From positions 3,829,342 to 3,893,341 of the forward strand of contig NC_051090.1 of the NCBI RefSeq assembly GCF_901709675.1: a stretch of DNA of 64,000 nucleotides, read 5' to 3'. The position numbers and the translations under genes are program-made. The notes beneath the pieces were generated by a model. That model worked only from the letters and a program-made list of their open reading frames with translations, did no database searches and was not told the DNA's origin. This document shows, piece after piece, positions 14,517 through 26,112 of the stretch. How positions within the stretch are numbered: position 1 is the first letter of the stretch; each line of letters begins with the position of its first letter. The stretch is from Syngnathus acus. Taxonomy: Eukaryota > Chordata > Actinopteri > Syngnathiformes > Syngnathidae.

Positions 14517-16818
14517 TTATGTATTGTAGATGAAGCAGTACAGCAGAGCTGCACTCGAGAAAAGCACCATGCTCAATTTGGATGGCGTCCTTGGTCTCGG
14601 CACCAATCGGATCTTAAGTGCTTTCGGTGCCAATTTTGTGTTGAATGGCCAAACGACCCGGTCCCACTGAGAGAGGATTGCCTGGCGAGCCCCAGTCCAG
14701 CGACCTGGCCCGTTCAGTCGGTACTGATAGGACGTGCAAGGTCCAAACAGCACCTGGAACGCCAATTTGGGATCGGTCAGAAGCAGCAGTGCTATGTTTG
14801 GTTTAACCCTGATCTGAGATGCCACTGAGTCCAGGTAGGGCATGTAGTCCACCTGGATGGGGGTTCGCTCGGAGCAGGCGTACCTAAGAAACGGCAAAGG
14901 ACAAAGATGCCAATGGCGTTGATCTTGTCTGGAATCTTCTAGTACCTCTTGTGCATGGTTTCTGTTTCTGACGCAACTTCATCCAGCATTCTCTCTTTGG
15001 TCGGTAAACGTGCTAAACCTACAGAAGATGGAGAAGAATCATTTCAAACTTATTGCGGACCAGGTAAGGGTTTTGCGGGTTTACCTTTGAAAACTCTGGT
15101 AGCCCAACGAGCTTGTATCTCTGCCAATGGTGTTATAGACCCCAGGCCGTGGATAAAGCCCACCACGGCCAGCGTGGGTCTGGACAGACTGGGTGGGAAC
15201 ACATGCTTGTAGAGGCACAGGCGGTAACCCGACTTCTCCTGCAGGGTCGGAGGTAGGAAGGGGAAACTGTAGTTGTACCCCGTGGCGAACACCACCACGT
15301 CCACCTAAAGACAGGAATTCATCTTTCCAGGGATATTCAAGAGAGTCATTTAGTGGTATTAGATCATACCTGGTCTACAGCGCTGCCGTCAGAAAAGACC
15401 AAAGTGGATCCACGGAACTCCTTGACGTTCCCCTTCAAACGAACGCGACCGGAGATGATCCGAGCCGGTAGGTCGTCACTCACCACTGCGTTTTGCTCGA
15501 AAATCCTTCGAAAAAGAGAACCTTTGAATTCCCTTTCCTGTATCAATAATAACAACACACGTGACGGTACCCATGTCGTGGCTTCAGTCCATAGAGCTCA
15601 TGATTAAAAACCCGGTTGAACATCTTCTCCGCCTTCCTGCTGCTAAGAGAAGGGAAAAGTCTTTGCAGCATCACATCCACGCGGGAGGCGTACATCATGT
15701 CTACCGGGAGGCCCCAGGGTCCTACCCGGCTCACCACCCATGCGCCGCTCCTCGAGCTCAGGTACACCTGCGGGACACCACGCCATCTCATCCTTAATTT
15801 TATTTTATAAATGTTTCGGTACTTTCAAAAGAGCGCCACCTTTTCAGCAACCCGGCTGATATCCACCGCAATGTCGCCTCCGGAACTCCCGATCCCGACG
15901 ACGACCACTTTTTTCCCCTGCATGCCCTCAGCGTTTCGGTACTCCCAGCTGTGGAAGTACTTTCCGTTGAAGCTCTCTATACCTGGACCATATACAAGGC
16001 TAGTCAATAATATATGATAAGAACCTTTGATAGCCTGGGTACCTGGAAAGTCTTTGAATGGCAGGTGGGGTGTGGTGAAATGTCCCGTGCAGACCATCAC
16101 GGCGTCAAACAGCTCGCTCGTCCGTCGGCCGTCGCGTCCCTCCGTCTCTACCGTCCACCGACCGGTATCGGCAAAGTCCGCAGTCTGTCTAACGTTCACT
16201 ACGGAGGTCTTGAGACAAACGTAAAGGCATGCTTGGATGAGTTTGGGATGATTTCAAAATTCTTGATCGTTGGGCTATTTTGACAAAATCACATCTAAAA
16301 AAAACAAAAAAATCTCCTTTAACACGGAACTCCCTTTGTGTAGTTCGTGGCACAAGCATATGATATGATCACCTGAGGTGTAAGTCGAAAAACGTGTTCT
16401 AACTTGGTGGTTGGCATTCTTGGATTCCGCACACCCACCTGAAAGCGGATGTGCCGCAGTAGCTGGAAGTTCTGAGCGTAGAGTCGCAGGTAAAGCAGCA
16501 CCTCCGAGTGGTGCATGTTGTTGGGGAGCTCTGCAGGAGGTGGGAAGTCACTGTAGGCCATCCTCTCCTTAGAACTGTTGATGACCACTGACTCGTAGAT
16601 GTTGGCCCGCCCGGGTTCGGGTTCCTCCTGTTGCATAACAAATTCTTGTGGATTTCCACCCAAAGCATTTTGATTCTAGAGCAAACCTTGAATCTCCATA
16701 GCCCGCCAATTTCAGGACCGCTCTCAAAGCAGGTGGGCTCCAGACCTTCTTCCAAACAACATTTGATGCTGGTCAGACCCGAAATCCCAGCACCGATGAT
16801 GGCTACTTTCTGAACCAT
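14517..16818 (-). CDS. Flavin-containing monooxygenase C
   Basis: FMO family enzyme, 540 residues. Exons: 16818-16687, 16627-16439, 16208-16043, 15982-15840, 15767-15571, 15505-15370, 15304-15085, 15018-14946, 14883-14517. All phases match the other copies. Motifs: GAGISG (FAD), [19 protein letters not shown] (NADPH), [13 protein letters not shown], and [14 protein letters not shown] near the active-site asparagine, where Arg replaces the usual second Met of KEMM. The C terminus ends in a hydrophobic stretch ([17 protein letters not shown]) and stops three residues later, so the anchor is the very tail. It is paired with FMO-B in sequence. Upstream, TTAAAA near 16920 on the minus strand and a CTCCAG just before the ATG leave open whether there is a non-coding first exon. 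Confidence 0.93.
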
Positions 16819-17687
16819 GCTGGAGATAAAACAACACGTATGTGTTTGCTTCCAAGCGCGAGTTGCCGCATTCCACTCATCCGTTCAGACGCCCAAATGT
16901 GGTCGACAACCGAGCAGTTTTAAGGAGTGCAACATTTTAACGACTAACGACATTTGTTTCATTTCTATAAGAGAAAATTAAATTGAATATTTCTCCATGC
17001 CTTCATATTTACTTGTAATTATGCGAATGACTTGTTTGCAATAGCTTCAGGTGCGAAAATGATCCGTCCCATAAGTAAACTGTAAGTGTGGCTGATGTAA
17101 CACAAGTATTGTGTGCACGTAAAATAAACAAAACAATATGTACAATACCTTGGCAGAAGGATGTATAGTCCTCAAAAATGTTCTCTTGTCACTTTATTCC
17201 TACTCACAACAGCATAGGTGAATTATCAGGCTCCTTAACACAGTCTGATGTGTGTGTGTGTGTTTTACATTATTCTTTACTTTAACCACGCCCTCCCTCT
17301 TGCAACAGTTGTCAGCTGGAGTTGTCAGTCTGGTGAACGCTTCATTCCAGAAGACAACAGTGAATAAGAATGCAAATGGTGTCAAAATGTAACACGTAAT
17401 GACAAAATGTGACATGATTACCACAGAACAGGAAATGGAACGGACTGCGACATAGGAAAGGGTCTGGCTGCTTTTTTGGGTGTGTGTAATCATGCCAGCT
17501 AACAAAGGGATGAGTAAAAAGGAGCATTTGTACCACAGAGAAAGAATATATACAATTACAGAAAATAATAATGATATAATAATAATTATTATTTTATTAA
17601 TTTTTAAACTGATAGTTTTAAAACATCGCGGCATAGATGCTATTTCGGTTTTGATTATTATCATTCAGATAGCGGACTGAAAAGGTT
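16819..17687. other. Intergenic between FMO-D and FMO-C
   Basis: No gene is recognised. Minus-strand AATAAA signals near 17598-17593 and 17199-17194 are candidates for FMO-D 3' ends. A small ATT/AAT-rich run lies at 17560-17600. Confidence 0.5.
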
Positions 17688-20382
17688 TCACATTTTTTGG
17701 GGCAAAAGTTTGGACATGAGGCTGGGCAAGAGATCGGGCTCTCGAACGTGCACGTAGTAGACCGCCGCCCCTCCAGCCACCAGCGCCAGGCTCAGTTTGA
17801 ACAGGCCGCCCGAGCTCGCCGCGTTCGCTTCTTGCACCTGCACCTGGAAGGGAGGTGTCCAAATACTTATGTCCGAGCTTTCATGTCATTCAACAATTTT
17901 TTTTCCGACTCTCAGTGAAGATGATAACCTAGCTTCTGAGCGGCGAGTGCGGGACTGACCTTCCTGGTCTTCAAGGGTTGGTACAATCGCTCGAACTGGG
18001 TGAGGATGGCCCGCCGGGCGCCGTCCCACTTGTTGGGCCCAGTCAGGCGGTACTGGTAGGCGGTGACGGGCCCCCACAGGACCTCCTTGAACAGCGGGTA
18101 GTCGGTGAAGAGGAGCCAGAGTAGGCTGGGCCTGGCCCCTATTTCATCTGCCAGGTCGTCCATGTAAGTCACAAAGTCCACCTGCAGTGGCGCCTGCCTG
18201 GACATGATGTAGCTGCGGCAAATAGATGGGGGAGGGGCGGGGTATTATAAGTATGTGGGGGGGAGGGGGCATCGATTTTCGCATCGGCAGCTTTTACCTA
18301 TTCTCCATATTTTTGGTGTCCTTCTCGACAGCCTTCACCATGGCCTGGCTTGAGGGCAGCTTCTTATGCCCTGAACATGAGAAGAAAACATCTCCGTGGC
18401 TACACCGTCGACAAAACCTCATCCCATTTGGCGTAATGACCTTTCAAGACCCGCACGGCCCAGCGCGCCTGCATCTCAGCCTGCGGCATGATGGCTCCGA
18501 GGGCGTGGATGAAGCCCACCACGGCCAAGGTGTGATGCACCATGTTGGGAGGGAACACGTGCTTGTAGAGACCCACCCTGTGACCCGACTTGTACAGAGT
18601 GTTGGCGGGCAAGTACGGGAAGTCGTAGTTGTATCCCGTAGCGAACACAATGGTATCCACCTGGAATCAATCTTACTCTCTAGCGATTGCTCTTATTTCA
18701 CAATGAAGTGATGACATCGCATGCAAGAAGGGCTGAAACCCGAAACGTTCCCACCTTCTCTGCGACGCTGCCATCCTCAAAGATCACGGACGAGCCGCGA
18801 ATTTCCTTCACGTTGGGTTTGATGATCACCGAGCCTGACAGGATCTTGAAGGGCAGGTCGTCGTTGATCACGGGGATCTGACTGAAAAGCCTGTGAAGAG
18901 CGCATGGGAAACGTATTCAATACATAACGGTCCGCATTTGAAATGGTCGGTTTGATTCGCTTACCTGTGTTTGGGCTTGAGGGCGTACATGGTGTGGTCG
19001 TACATGGCGTTGAGCTTCTTCTCGCCGAACCAGTTGAAGAAGTTGATGGGGAAGAGTTGGAACAGGATGTGCACGAAGCGCGTGCTGTACTTCATGTCTA
19101 CCGGCAGGCCATCGTCCGACACTTGGCGGATCACCCAAGCTCCACGCCGAGTGCTCATGTACACCTGACCCAAAAGGGGAGGGGGGGTCAGCGTGATGGT
19201 GGAACAGGAGATACGCACCAACCTGCTCGGCGAATTTGCTGCTCTCCGTGGCGATGTCGCTGCCTGAGTTGCCGATGCCTATGACCACCAAGCGCTTGCC
19301 GTGCATGTCTTCGGGACCCTTGTAGTCCCAGCTATGGAAGTAGCGGCCCTGGAATGTGTCCAAGCCTGTGGGGCAGCAATAAATGGGAATGTTTCCATGA
19401 AAGGATTATGAGTTAATAAAACATCTGGAAAGAATTCTGCAGTTACCCGGGAAGTCCCGCAGAGGCAGGTTAGGGTAAGTGTAGTGCCCCGAGCAACAGA
19501 TGACAGCGTCGAACACATGAGTCTCCTCTTTCCCATCCCGCTTCTCCGTCACCACCTCCCAATTGCCCGTGCGGGCGTAATCCGGCCTGGGTTTGACACT
19601 CTTCACCAAAGTCTGAAGAAGCCACACGCATATGAGGAAGCTGCCGATCCAAGTAAGCGAACAGCCATTTTCACCTGGAAGCGGATGTGCTGCAGCAGTT
19701 TGAAGTGATCGGCGTACATGCGGAAGTAGTTGAGGATTTTGGAGTGGTGCATGTAGTTGGGGAAGTCGGCCGGGATGGGGAAGTCGCTGTAGCACATCAT
19801 CTCCTTGGAGATGTTGATGGTGAGGGAGCGGTAGATGCTGGCACGGTTGGGCTCCGAAACCTCCTGCAGAGGAAGCAAATCCACTTTGGTGTGAGCAAAA
19901 CCTTCAGTTTGATGGACTAGAGTGCTTTAATACATTTTTAGTTTAGTTCATTATTTTTTATACTTTTTTATATTATATATATATTTATATTAAATAATTC
20001 GTGCATCATCATGCATCAATTGTATACACAATGCCATTGTACTGACGACATTGACATAGTGCTCGGTTGTATGCATCTTGGCCACTAGAGGGCGGGGTAG
20101 TACATAATGAATACGTGACATAAAGAAGGCCATGCCTTCTAAGCTATCAATCGGGTGCAGTAAAGCCCAAAAACTGACCCAGAAGCCAAAACGATTACTA
20201 TTAATCCTTATGTATTTTCTTTTTTTTTTTTTTTTTTTAAATGTCCTTGCCTTGAATTTCCATAAACCTCCAAGGTCGTCGCTGCTCTCAAAGCAGGTCG
20301 GCTGCAAGTCTTCCTCCAGGCAAGCCTTGATTGCCCCCAGCCCCGACGGGCCTGCGCCGATCACTGCCACTTTGCGCACCAT
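17688..20382 (-). CDS. Flavin-containing monooxygenase D, with a separate anchor exon
   Basis: FMO family enzyme, 555 residues. Exons: 20382-20251, 19863-19675, 19612-19447, 19365-19223, 19164-18965, 18890-18755, 18660-18441, 18370-18298, 18212-17960, 17843-17688. The start has a strong context (CCACCATGG) and an acceptor (CTATAG) seven bases upstream. Motifs: GAGPSG (FAD), [19 protein letters not shown] (NADPH), [13 protein letters not shown] and [16 protein letters not shown]. Exon 2 resembles FMO-A rather than B or C. Intron 1 has a GC donor (AAG|GCAAGG). Unlike the other copies, the C terminus is split: exon 9 ends PLKTRK and a tenth exon carries the hydrophobic anchor ([18 protein letters not shown]). 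If the last intron is retained, the frame ends at 17912 without the anchor. The donor after exon 7 (AAAG|GTCATT) is weak but sits at the position conserved in the paralogues. Confidence 0.92.
20082..20093 (+). promoter_or_regulatory. CTCF-like core in FMO-D intron 1
   Basis: CCACTAGAGGGC followed by GGGG; the same extended word occurs at 12582. Confidence 0.35.
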
Positions 20383-22684
20383 GGTGGAGCTATAGTTTAA
20401 AAAAAAAATATATATATATATTACCACAGGAGAAAAAAGTCAGTGAACATCGACACTAATGATTTATTCTAATCTTAGTCAGGCGCGCCTGATGAACTCG
20501 TGCCTTACAAATAAGAGATTGCACAATACTAAAATTGAAAAATATCCTTCTATCTCAAGCAGTGGTTCCTTGTAGACATGACTCAAAGAAAAGAGCACAA
20601 CAAATTGATGGCAGATACTGCTGTCCTGCAGTGTCACCGAAAAATCTGATACTCATTGACAATTGTATACAAAGTAAAACATTCAAAGGTGGTGTCATTG
20701 GACGACATCCCGGGGTAAGTTTATTAAAGTAGGAGTTCCTACCTATACAGAAGGTCCAAATAACAGCTCAAGCCAAATGCTCAACTGATGTGGTCTGATG
20801 TGCTCGGCGAGAAGGGTCCTCAAATCCTTGCATTTTTATATGCACACGTGCAGATCTCCTCCCCTTCAAACACACAAACACGATCGAGTCAACCTGATCG
20901 TTATTGACTTTTGGGTATCACGTAGATTACACAGTACAATGAGCACACGCTTCAAGTTCTGTGAAAATAATTGGATTATTTAGTATGAGGGGGGGCTAAA
21001 AAAATTTTTTTTTTTTAAAAGGTAACACACAATGCATGTTTTTTTTTTAAATGAGGAAAATAAAAATGCTACCATGTTTTTTCCCTGAATAAAAATCAAT
21101 TAATTAAAAGCAACCAAATAAAATAGCGAGAGAAGGTGTCATGTCTGTCCAAATGATACCTGGATAATTTGTTTTAATGAAGTAGGCTACATGTTAACGT
21201 TTAGGAAAGCCTGTATAAAAATTTGCTTGATCTGTTGCATAATTCGATGGAGACTTTTGCTCAGCTTTTTTTGGCAACACAATGGGTTCAACTGGGCACA
21301 TTGGCTCACTGGATAGAAGTTTATCAGGTAATCAAGGACAAATGTAGAAAAAACTAAACAAAAAAAACAAGTGGATGCTCAAGAGAAGTTATGTAACGAA
21401 AAGGGAAATAAAAAAGAAAAGAAAAGAAATAAAGACAAGTCTTGGTATAATACTGTACAGTAACTTTGTTACAAGATTATATCCCAGGTGGTCCACAAAA
21501 CAAAACTTTTATTTTTACAAACTTTAACATTCTTCAAAAATGCTGATAAGTATTGGGGACGAATGGAAATGTGAAAAAAAATCTTTGGAAATATCCAAAA
21601 GTCACTTACTTGGAATACCTGGAATGATGCCTGGGTGGTGGTGGTCCAAGCACATATCGGGGGGGGGGGGGCAGTGCCCCCTCCCCCGCCTTTAGCTCCA
21701 CCAGTGGAAGAGAGAGGGGCAAACTTTAAAGAGGTCTCCTCCCACTAAGCAGGACGAAGGCATCGGGATCACAGACGTCTTGATCACAGTGTGCATGATG
21801 TCGCTCACATTTGCTCCAAGCAAGAACCAAACACAAAATTTCCTCAGCCAAAGGTAAAAACAAAAAATGAAACAAAAATTAAATACTTAGAACCTTTTTG
21901 ATTTTCAACTACACCTCATAGAAAATGATAGACGCAGTCGAGCGAGGTCAAAAGGAAAAACATCTCATAGCCTTCTTGACTGAACACCGTTTATAAGCAT
22001 CCAAAACGATTTTGTGATAAGAGCAAATAGTATGAACTGTATGTCAAAACACAAATTGATTTTAAGTGATTTTCGATGACACCAAATACAAAATGACATG
22101 CACACCAAAAATGATACTTATTCAGGTTGAAGCAAGAATCCTATAGATTGCACCACGTGACTCAACAGTCTATTTACAGTAAGTGCCAGATGGCAAGAAA
22201 AAGAACCCTGCCTTGATTGCAACAGAACAACAATAGCATTTAGCAAAAGCTGCCTAGAAGAGGCACTAGAGAAACCTGGGCTCGACTAAACGTATTGGAA
22301 ACAGCTCCCTCTTGTGGGACAATAAATATAACACATGTTCCACAGTTGTGCAGTTACATTAAAAACAGAGAATGCAATTTCTGGAGAATTTGTGTGGGAA
22401 TTCTGAGAGCTGAGGATGAACTCAAATGCCGCAATTAATAAAATGGAGCAATTTTGGAATGTGAAATTGGGGGGAGAGCTAAATGATGTGGAAGGATCAG
22501 TTAAAAAAAACATGATTCGGGAATGTGGAATGATGAAAACTGTGCAAATTCAGGAAAAACTGGTCCTGAACATTTTAATGTTGGAGTGGTTTGAATCTTT
22601 TGAGTCATGTGGAGGGAGCAGCATGTCGAAAAAGTGCATCAATGCTCTTCAGCATTCCCACAACAACAAAAATGTCTCTGATTG
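20383..22684. other. FMO-D upstream region and plpp6 3' side
   Basis: No protein gene is recognised. It contains A/T-rich sequence, a G-run facing a C-run at 21659-21687, and a minus-strand AATAAA near 21515 that could end a long plpp6 3' UTR. The part nearest 20390 should hold the FMO-D promoter and any non-coding first exon, but I cannot place them. Confidence 0.45.
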
Positions 22685-23675
22685 TTACGCCACGTATCCC
22701 AGCAGCGCTTGCAGGCTCTGAGGCGAGAGCCAGAGCGCCTCCAGCAGGTTGTACTGACAGTAGCCCATCCAGAAGCCGAAAGCCACGTCGGTGACGTTGT
22801 GGCGCCCAAGCATGACGCGACTCAGCCCCACAGTGGCCGTCCACAGCAGCACCAGCACCCGCAAGGGAGCGGCTAGCACCAGGTGTGCCAGCACGAAGCG
22901 GGCGCACATGGCGGCGCGGGTGGCGTGGCCCGACGGGAAAGAGTAGCGGTCCACCGAGAAGGTGGCGAACATGTCCATGCGGTTGTGGACCGGACGCCGT
23001 CGCCGCACAGTCGCTTTCACCACCCCGACGAGGACCAGGTCCAGGAGAAGACCTTGAAAGTGAGCATAGGAATTCCAAAGCTGAATGAATTCTTCCCGTG
23101 CACACACCTCACATTTTGATACAAGTATTTGGAAGACATTTAATAGTTTTTGCATGAGTCTTCCCAGCAAGACGGCTGTACTTACCCATAAAGAGGTTGA
23201 GCATGACCTCCTGGCCAGCAGCACTGTCGCTTTTGTAGAAGCAGTAGGCGGTTCCTGCCAGCCAGGGGATGCCGTGGCCCGTCACCTCGATAAGCTTCAT
23301 GAGGGGCCGCGCACTCCCCCACGATGAGTCCTCTCGGGCGCACACCCCCAGACTCTTGGACAGCCACAAGTCAATGGCGAGCAGCGAGCTGAGGGCTACG
23401 CGGAAGAGCGACGGGTTGAGCCGGATGCCGTCCTCCTCCGGCGCCCCGGAGCCGGTGGATGAGCTGGAGCCGCGGCGACGAGTGGGGCTCTCAGAGGCGC
23501 GGAGCCGAGCGGTGGCCCCGTCGGAGCTCTGCCGCTGGAGAAGATGAGGCGGAGTCGACGACCGGCTCAGCGGCTTGGTGAGCGACATGAACTCGAAGCG
23601 GCCGTTGTTGGTGCCGCCGAGCACCGGGCTCCCGCTGCCGGCGCGGCCCGGGTTTTTTGCCTTCGGTGAAGACAT
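22685..23675 (-). CDS. plpp6: Phospholipid phosphatase 6 (polyisoprenoid/presqualene diphosphate phosphatase)
   Basis: PAP2-superfamily lipid phosphatase; human PLPP6 hydrolyses presqualene diphosphate and related isoprenoid diphosphates at the ER/nuclear envelope. Two exons, 23675-23186 and 23052-22685, join in phase to 285 residues (human about 295). The N-terminal part is Ser/Pro-rich and disordered, with the family strings RLRASESP and RRGS. Then come [34 protein letters not shown] and hydrophobic segments. The catalytic motifs are complete: K-x6-RP (KATVRRRRP), PSGH ([11 protein letters not shown]) and SR-x5-H-x3-D ([12 protein letters not shown]). The start [10 protein letters not shown] was chosen because the human protein starts similarly; an in-frame Met upstream (to 23870) looks like 5' UTR. 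As I recall, the human gene is intronless in its coding part; here the coding sequence is interrupted once, after NLFM. Confidence 0.95.
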
Positions 23676-24001
23676 TTTGTCGGCGTGCGTCCTTGCGAGG
23701 AGCTGACACCGCAGTGGGGAATGTCTCCGCAGTGTTGTGCAGGCTGTCGCCTCTTTATCTCGTCGACTGCAAAGCTTGAGTATTCTTATCACGTAGTGAA
23801 GACATGGGACGCCATATTTGTTGTTCCATCGCATAGCCTTCTGGGAAATTGTGTTTTTCTTCGTGCTCAACTCTCATTGGTCGATATAAATATGACGGAG
23901 CACGCTTACTTCCGGGTTTGTTTGTCGTGAGGGGGTGATCACAGACCACCTAAGCAGGTCGTCTGTCTTTCCACGCGTCAGCTTTCAAGGATCACCCGAA
24001 A
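23676..24001. promoter_or_regulatory. Bidirectional plpp6/prdx6 promoter
   Basis: The two start codons face away from each other across 326 bp, so both 5' UTRs and promoters must lie here unless distant first exons exist. The minus strand at 23854-23831 reads ACAATTTCCCAGAAGGC, close to the ZNF143/THAP11 promoter motif (consensus remembered as ACTACAATTCCCAGAATGC). No clear TATA box is seen in the prdx6 direction. Confidence 0.6.
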
Positions 24002-26014
24002 ATGCCTGGAATCTTGCTGGGTGACGAGTTCCCCAATTTCGAGGCCGACACTACCATCGGCCGGATTAAGTTTCACGATTTTTTGGGCAAATCGTAAGTG
24101 AATCCAGCCAATTATTACGAGAGTTCGAAGTCTGAACGTTTTTTATGCAAGGGTGACTTTCACTTTCCTCAACCTTCTGATATGCGTCTCTGTACAATTC
24201 TATGTTTTGGGCAAATACAGAAAGATGTCGAATAGTTGCGTCATAGGCACACGAAGCTGTGGAAATGATCGGAAAACATTGAATTGCATTTGGTTATTTT
24301 TTGAGTTTTGTCACTTTTTGTGTCCTTCTAAGTCATTTAAATATTTTTGAAATTGAATACTGCTTTTCTTCAAAGTCAGTTTTAAATTTTGTTAGTGCAT
24401 TTGTATTTTTGCTTTCATTGTATAACAAGAGCGGTTCATCTTGCTCAGTGCTCACTGAGAGAAATCTGGAACCAGCATGGACACAAGGCTTATATTGTGT
24501 CTCATATCGAAACTGGGGCATTTGGGATTGTTGGCGCACATTTGAGCCTCTTTGTGCTTGCTTGAATTCAATGACATGCATGCAAACAGCTTTGCTTCGT
24601 TTCAAGTCCTTCAAATGGAGAGCGTGTCCGTCGTGGTGTTCAGTCATATGTTAAGTCACATGTGCATGTGACGGCCATGGGATTAGGCTTTGAAAGGCCC
24701 TAGATTTAAATTTCTTTGTGACATAAAACCCGTGCGTGTCTTTTTCACGAGCAGATGGGGTATCCTGTTCTCCCACCCGAAGGACTTCACCCCCGTGTGC
24801 ACCACTGAGCTGGCGTGCGCCGCCAGCCTCAGCGACAAGTTCACCAAGCGCGGTGTCAAGATGATTGCCCTATCTGTCGACAGTGTGGCGGATCACCGCG
24901 GATGGAGCAAGGTGGAGGGCAGTCGCACACAAATGCACGTCTGTTGAACGTTGTTTAACAGGTCGTGCCTGTGTGTGTGTGTGTGTGCACATCCGTCTAT
25001 TGTTGCATAACTTTAAAACGCAAGCAGCAACCTGCAACCTGCCTCGAGGTCATCCAACTGCGCCGTCATTTTCAAACCTTTTGACTGGCGAACTTGGAAG
25101 ATCATTAAAAATATCAAGTTAATAAGTCTCTTCAAAATGCTTATGTAATCTATCAGCATGTTCATCATTTATCAAATTTTGGTGTGTTTTTTTTCTTTTG
25201 CGACATTGAATTTTTTTCCTGTTATCAGTTCAAATGAATCCCTTTCTATTTACTTGTTTTACTATACAAGGTCAATCATTAATAAAAATGAGAATTATTT
25301 ACTTTGCCCTCTAAACTTACTGTAAGGAGAACAAATAAGAGAAACAAAACAAAGTCATACAAGAGGCTGACAACAAAAGATGTTGCTGGCCTCTGCATAG
25401 ACTTGATGTGTTTGTGCGCGCAGGATGTGATGGGCTTCAACAGTCAGGCTTCAAATCCTTTGCCCTTCCCCATCATTGCTGACGAAAAGAGGGAGCTGGC
25501 CAACAAGTTGGGAATGCTGGACCCCGATGAGATCGACGGCGACGGCATCCCGCTCACCGCTCGCTGTGTAAGCAACTCGCTGTTGTCGTAAGTTGAGACA
25601 AAATGACTCCTTTCTTGACATTTGTGACCTTTGTCCAGGTGTTTGTGATCGGACCCGACAAGCGGCTGAAGCTGTCCATCCTCTACCCGGCCACCACGGG
25701 GAGGAACTTTGACGAGCTGCTGCGCGTTATTGACTCACTGCAGCTGACAGCGCAGAAGAAGGTGGCCACGCCTGTGGACTGGAAGGTACGCCCAACGACT
25801 CCCCCCCCCCCCTTTTTTTTTTTTTTTTTAATTCTGCTTACTATGCCTATCACAACCATGGGACGGATTACATTTTGTCATTTTGCAGCCTGGAGACAAA
25901 GTCATGGTACTTCCCAACGTCTCCGATGCCGAAGCGGCCTCTCTTTTCCCCAATGGCGTCACTGTTAAAGAGGTTCCATCTGGGAAAAAATACCTGCGCT
26001 ACACTCAGCTCTGA
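24002..26014 (+). CDS. prdx6: Peroxiredoxin 6 (1-Cys peroxiredoxin)
   Basis: Cytosolic/lysosomal enzyme that reduces peroxides, including phospholipid hydroperoxides, through one peroxidatic cysteine; in mammals it also has phospholipase A2 activity. Exons: 24002-24093, 24755-24911, 25424-25567, 25639-25785, 25889-26014. All have GT-AG borders in matching phase and give 221 residues (human 224). The peroxidatic Cys46 lies in FTPVCTTE. A lipase-type motif GKSWG holds Ser31, with His25 in FHDF and Asp138 in GPDKR; these correspond to human Ser32, His26 and Asp140. Other family strings: [39 protein letters not shown] and the C-terminal [12 protein letters not shown]. Human has Asp where GKSWG has Lys. 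AATAAA at 26107-26112 is the likely polyadenylation signal. Confidence 0.97.
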
Positions 26015-26106
26015 AGACCTTCAGCGAATCACAATGGAAATATAAAAAATAAAAAATAGTACACCGCAACAATACACAAGAATTTGTGCCTTCTGTATCA
26101 TCCCAT

Positions 26107-26112
26107 AATAAA
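26107..26112 (+). other. prdx6: prdx6 polyadenylation signal
   Basis: AATAAA about 93 bases after the stop codon, the first good signal downstream. Confidence 0.7.

Noticed and set aside
23676-23870. In-frame upstream start extending plpp6 by 65 residues
   Set aside because: The added residues have no family similarity and the known protein starts at a position matching 23675; the stretch lies in the shared promoter.
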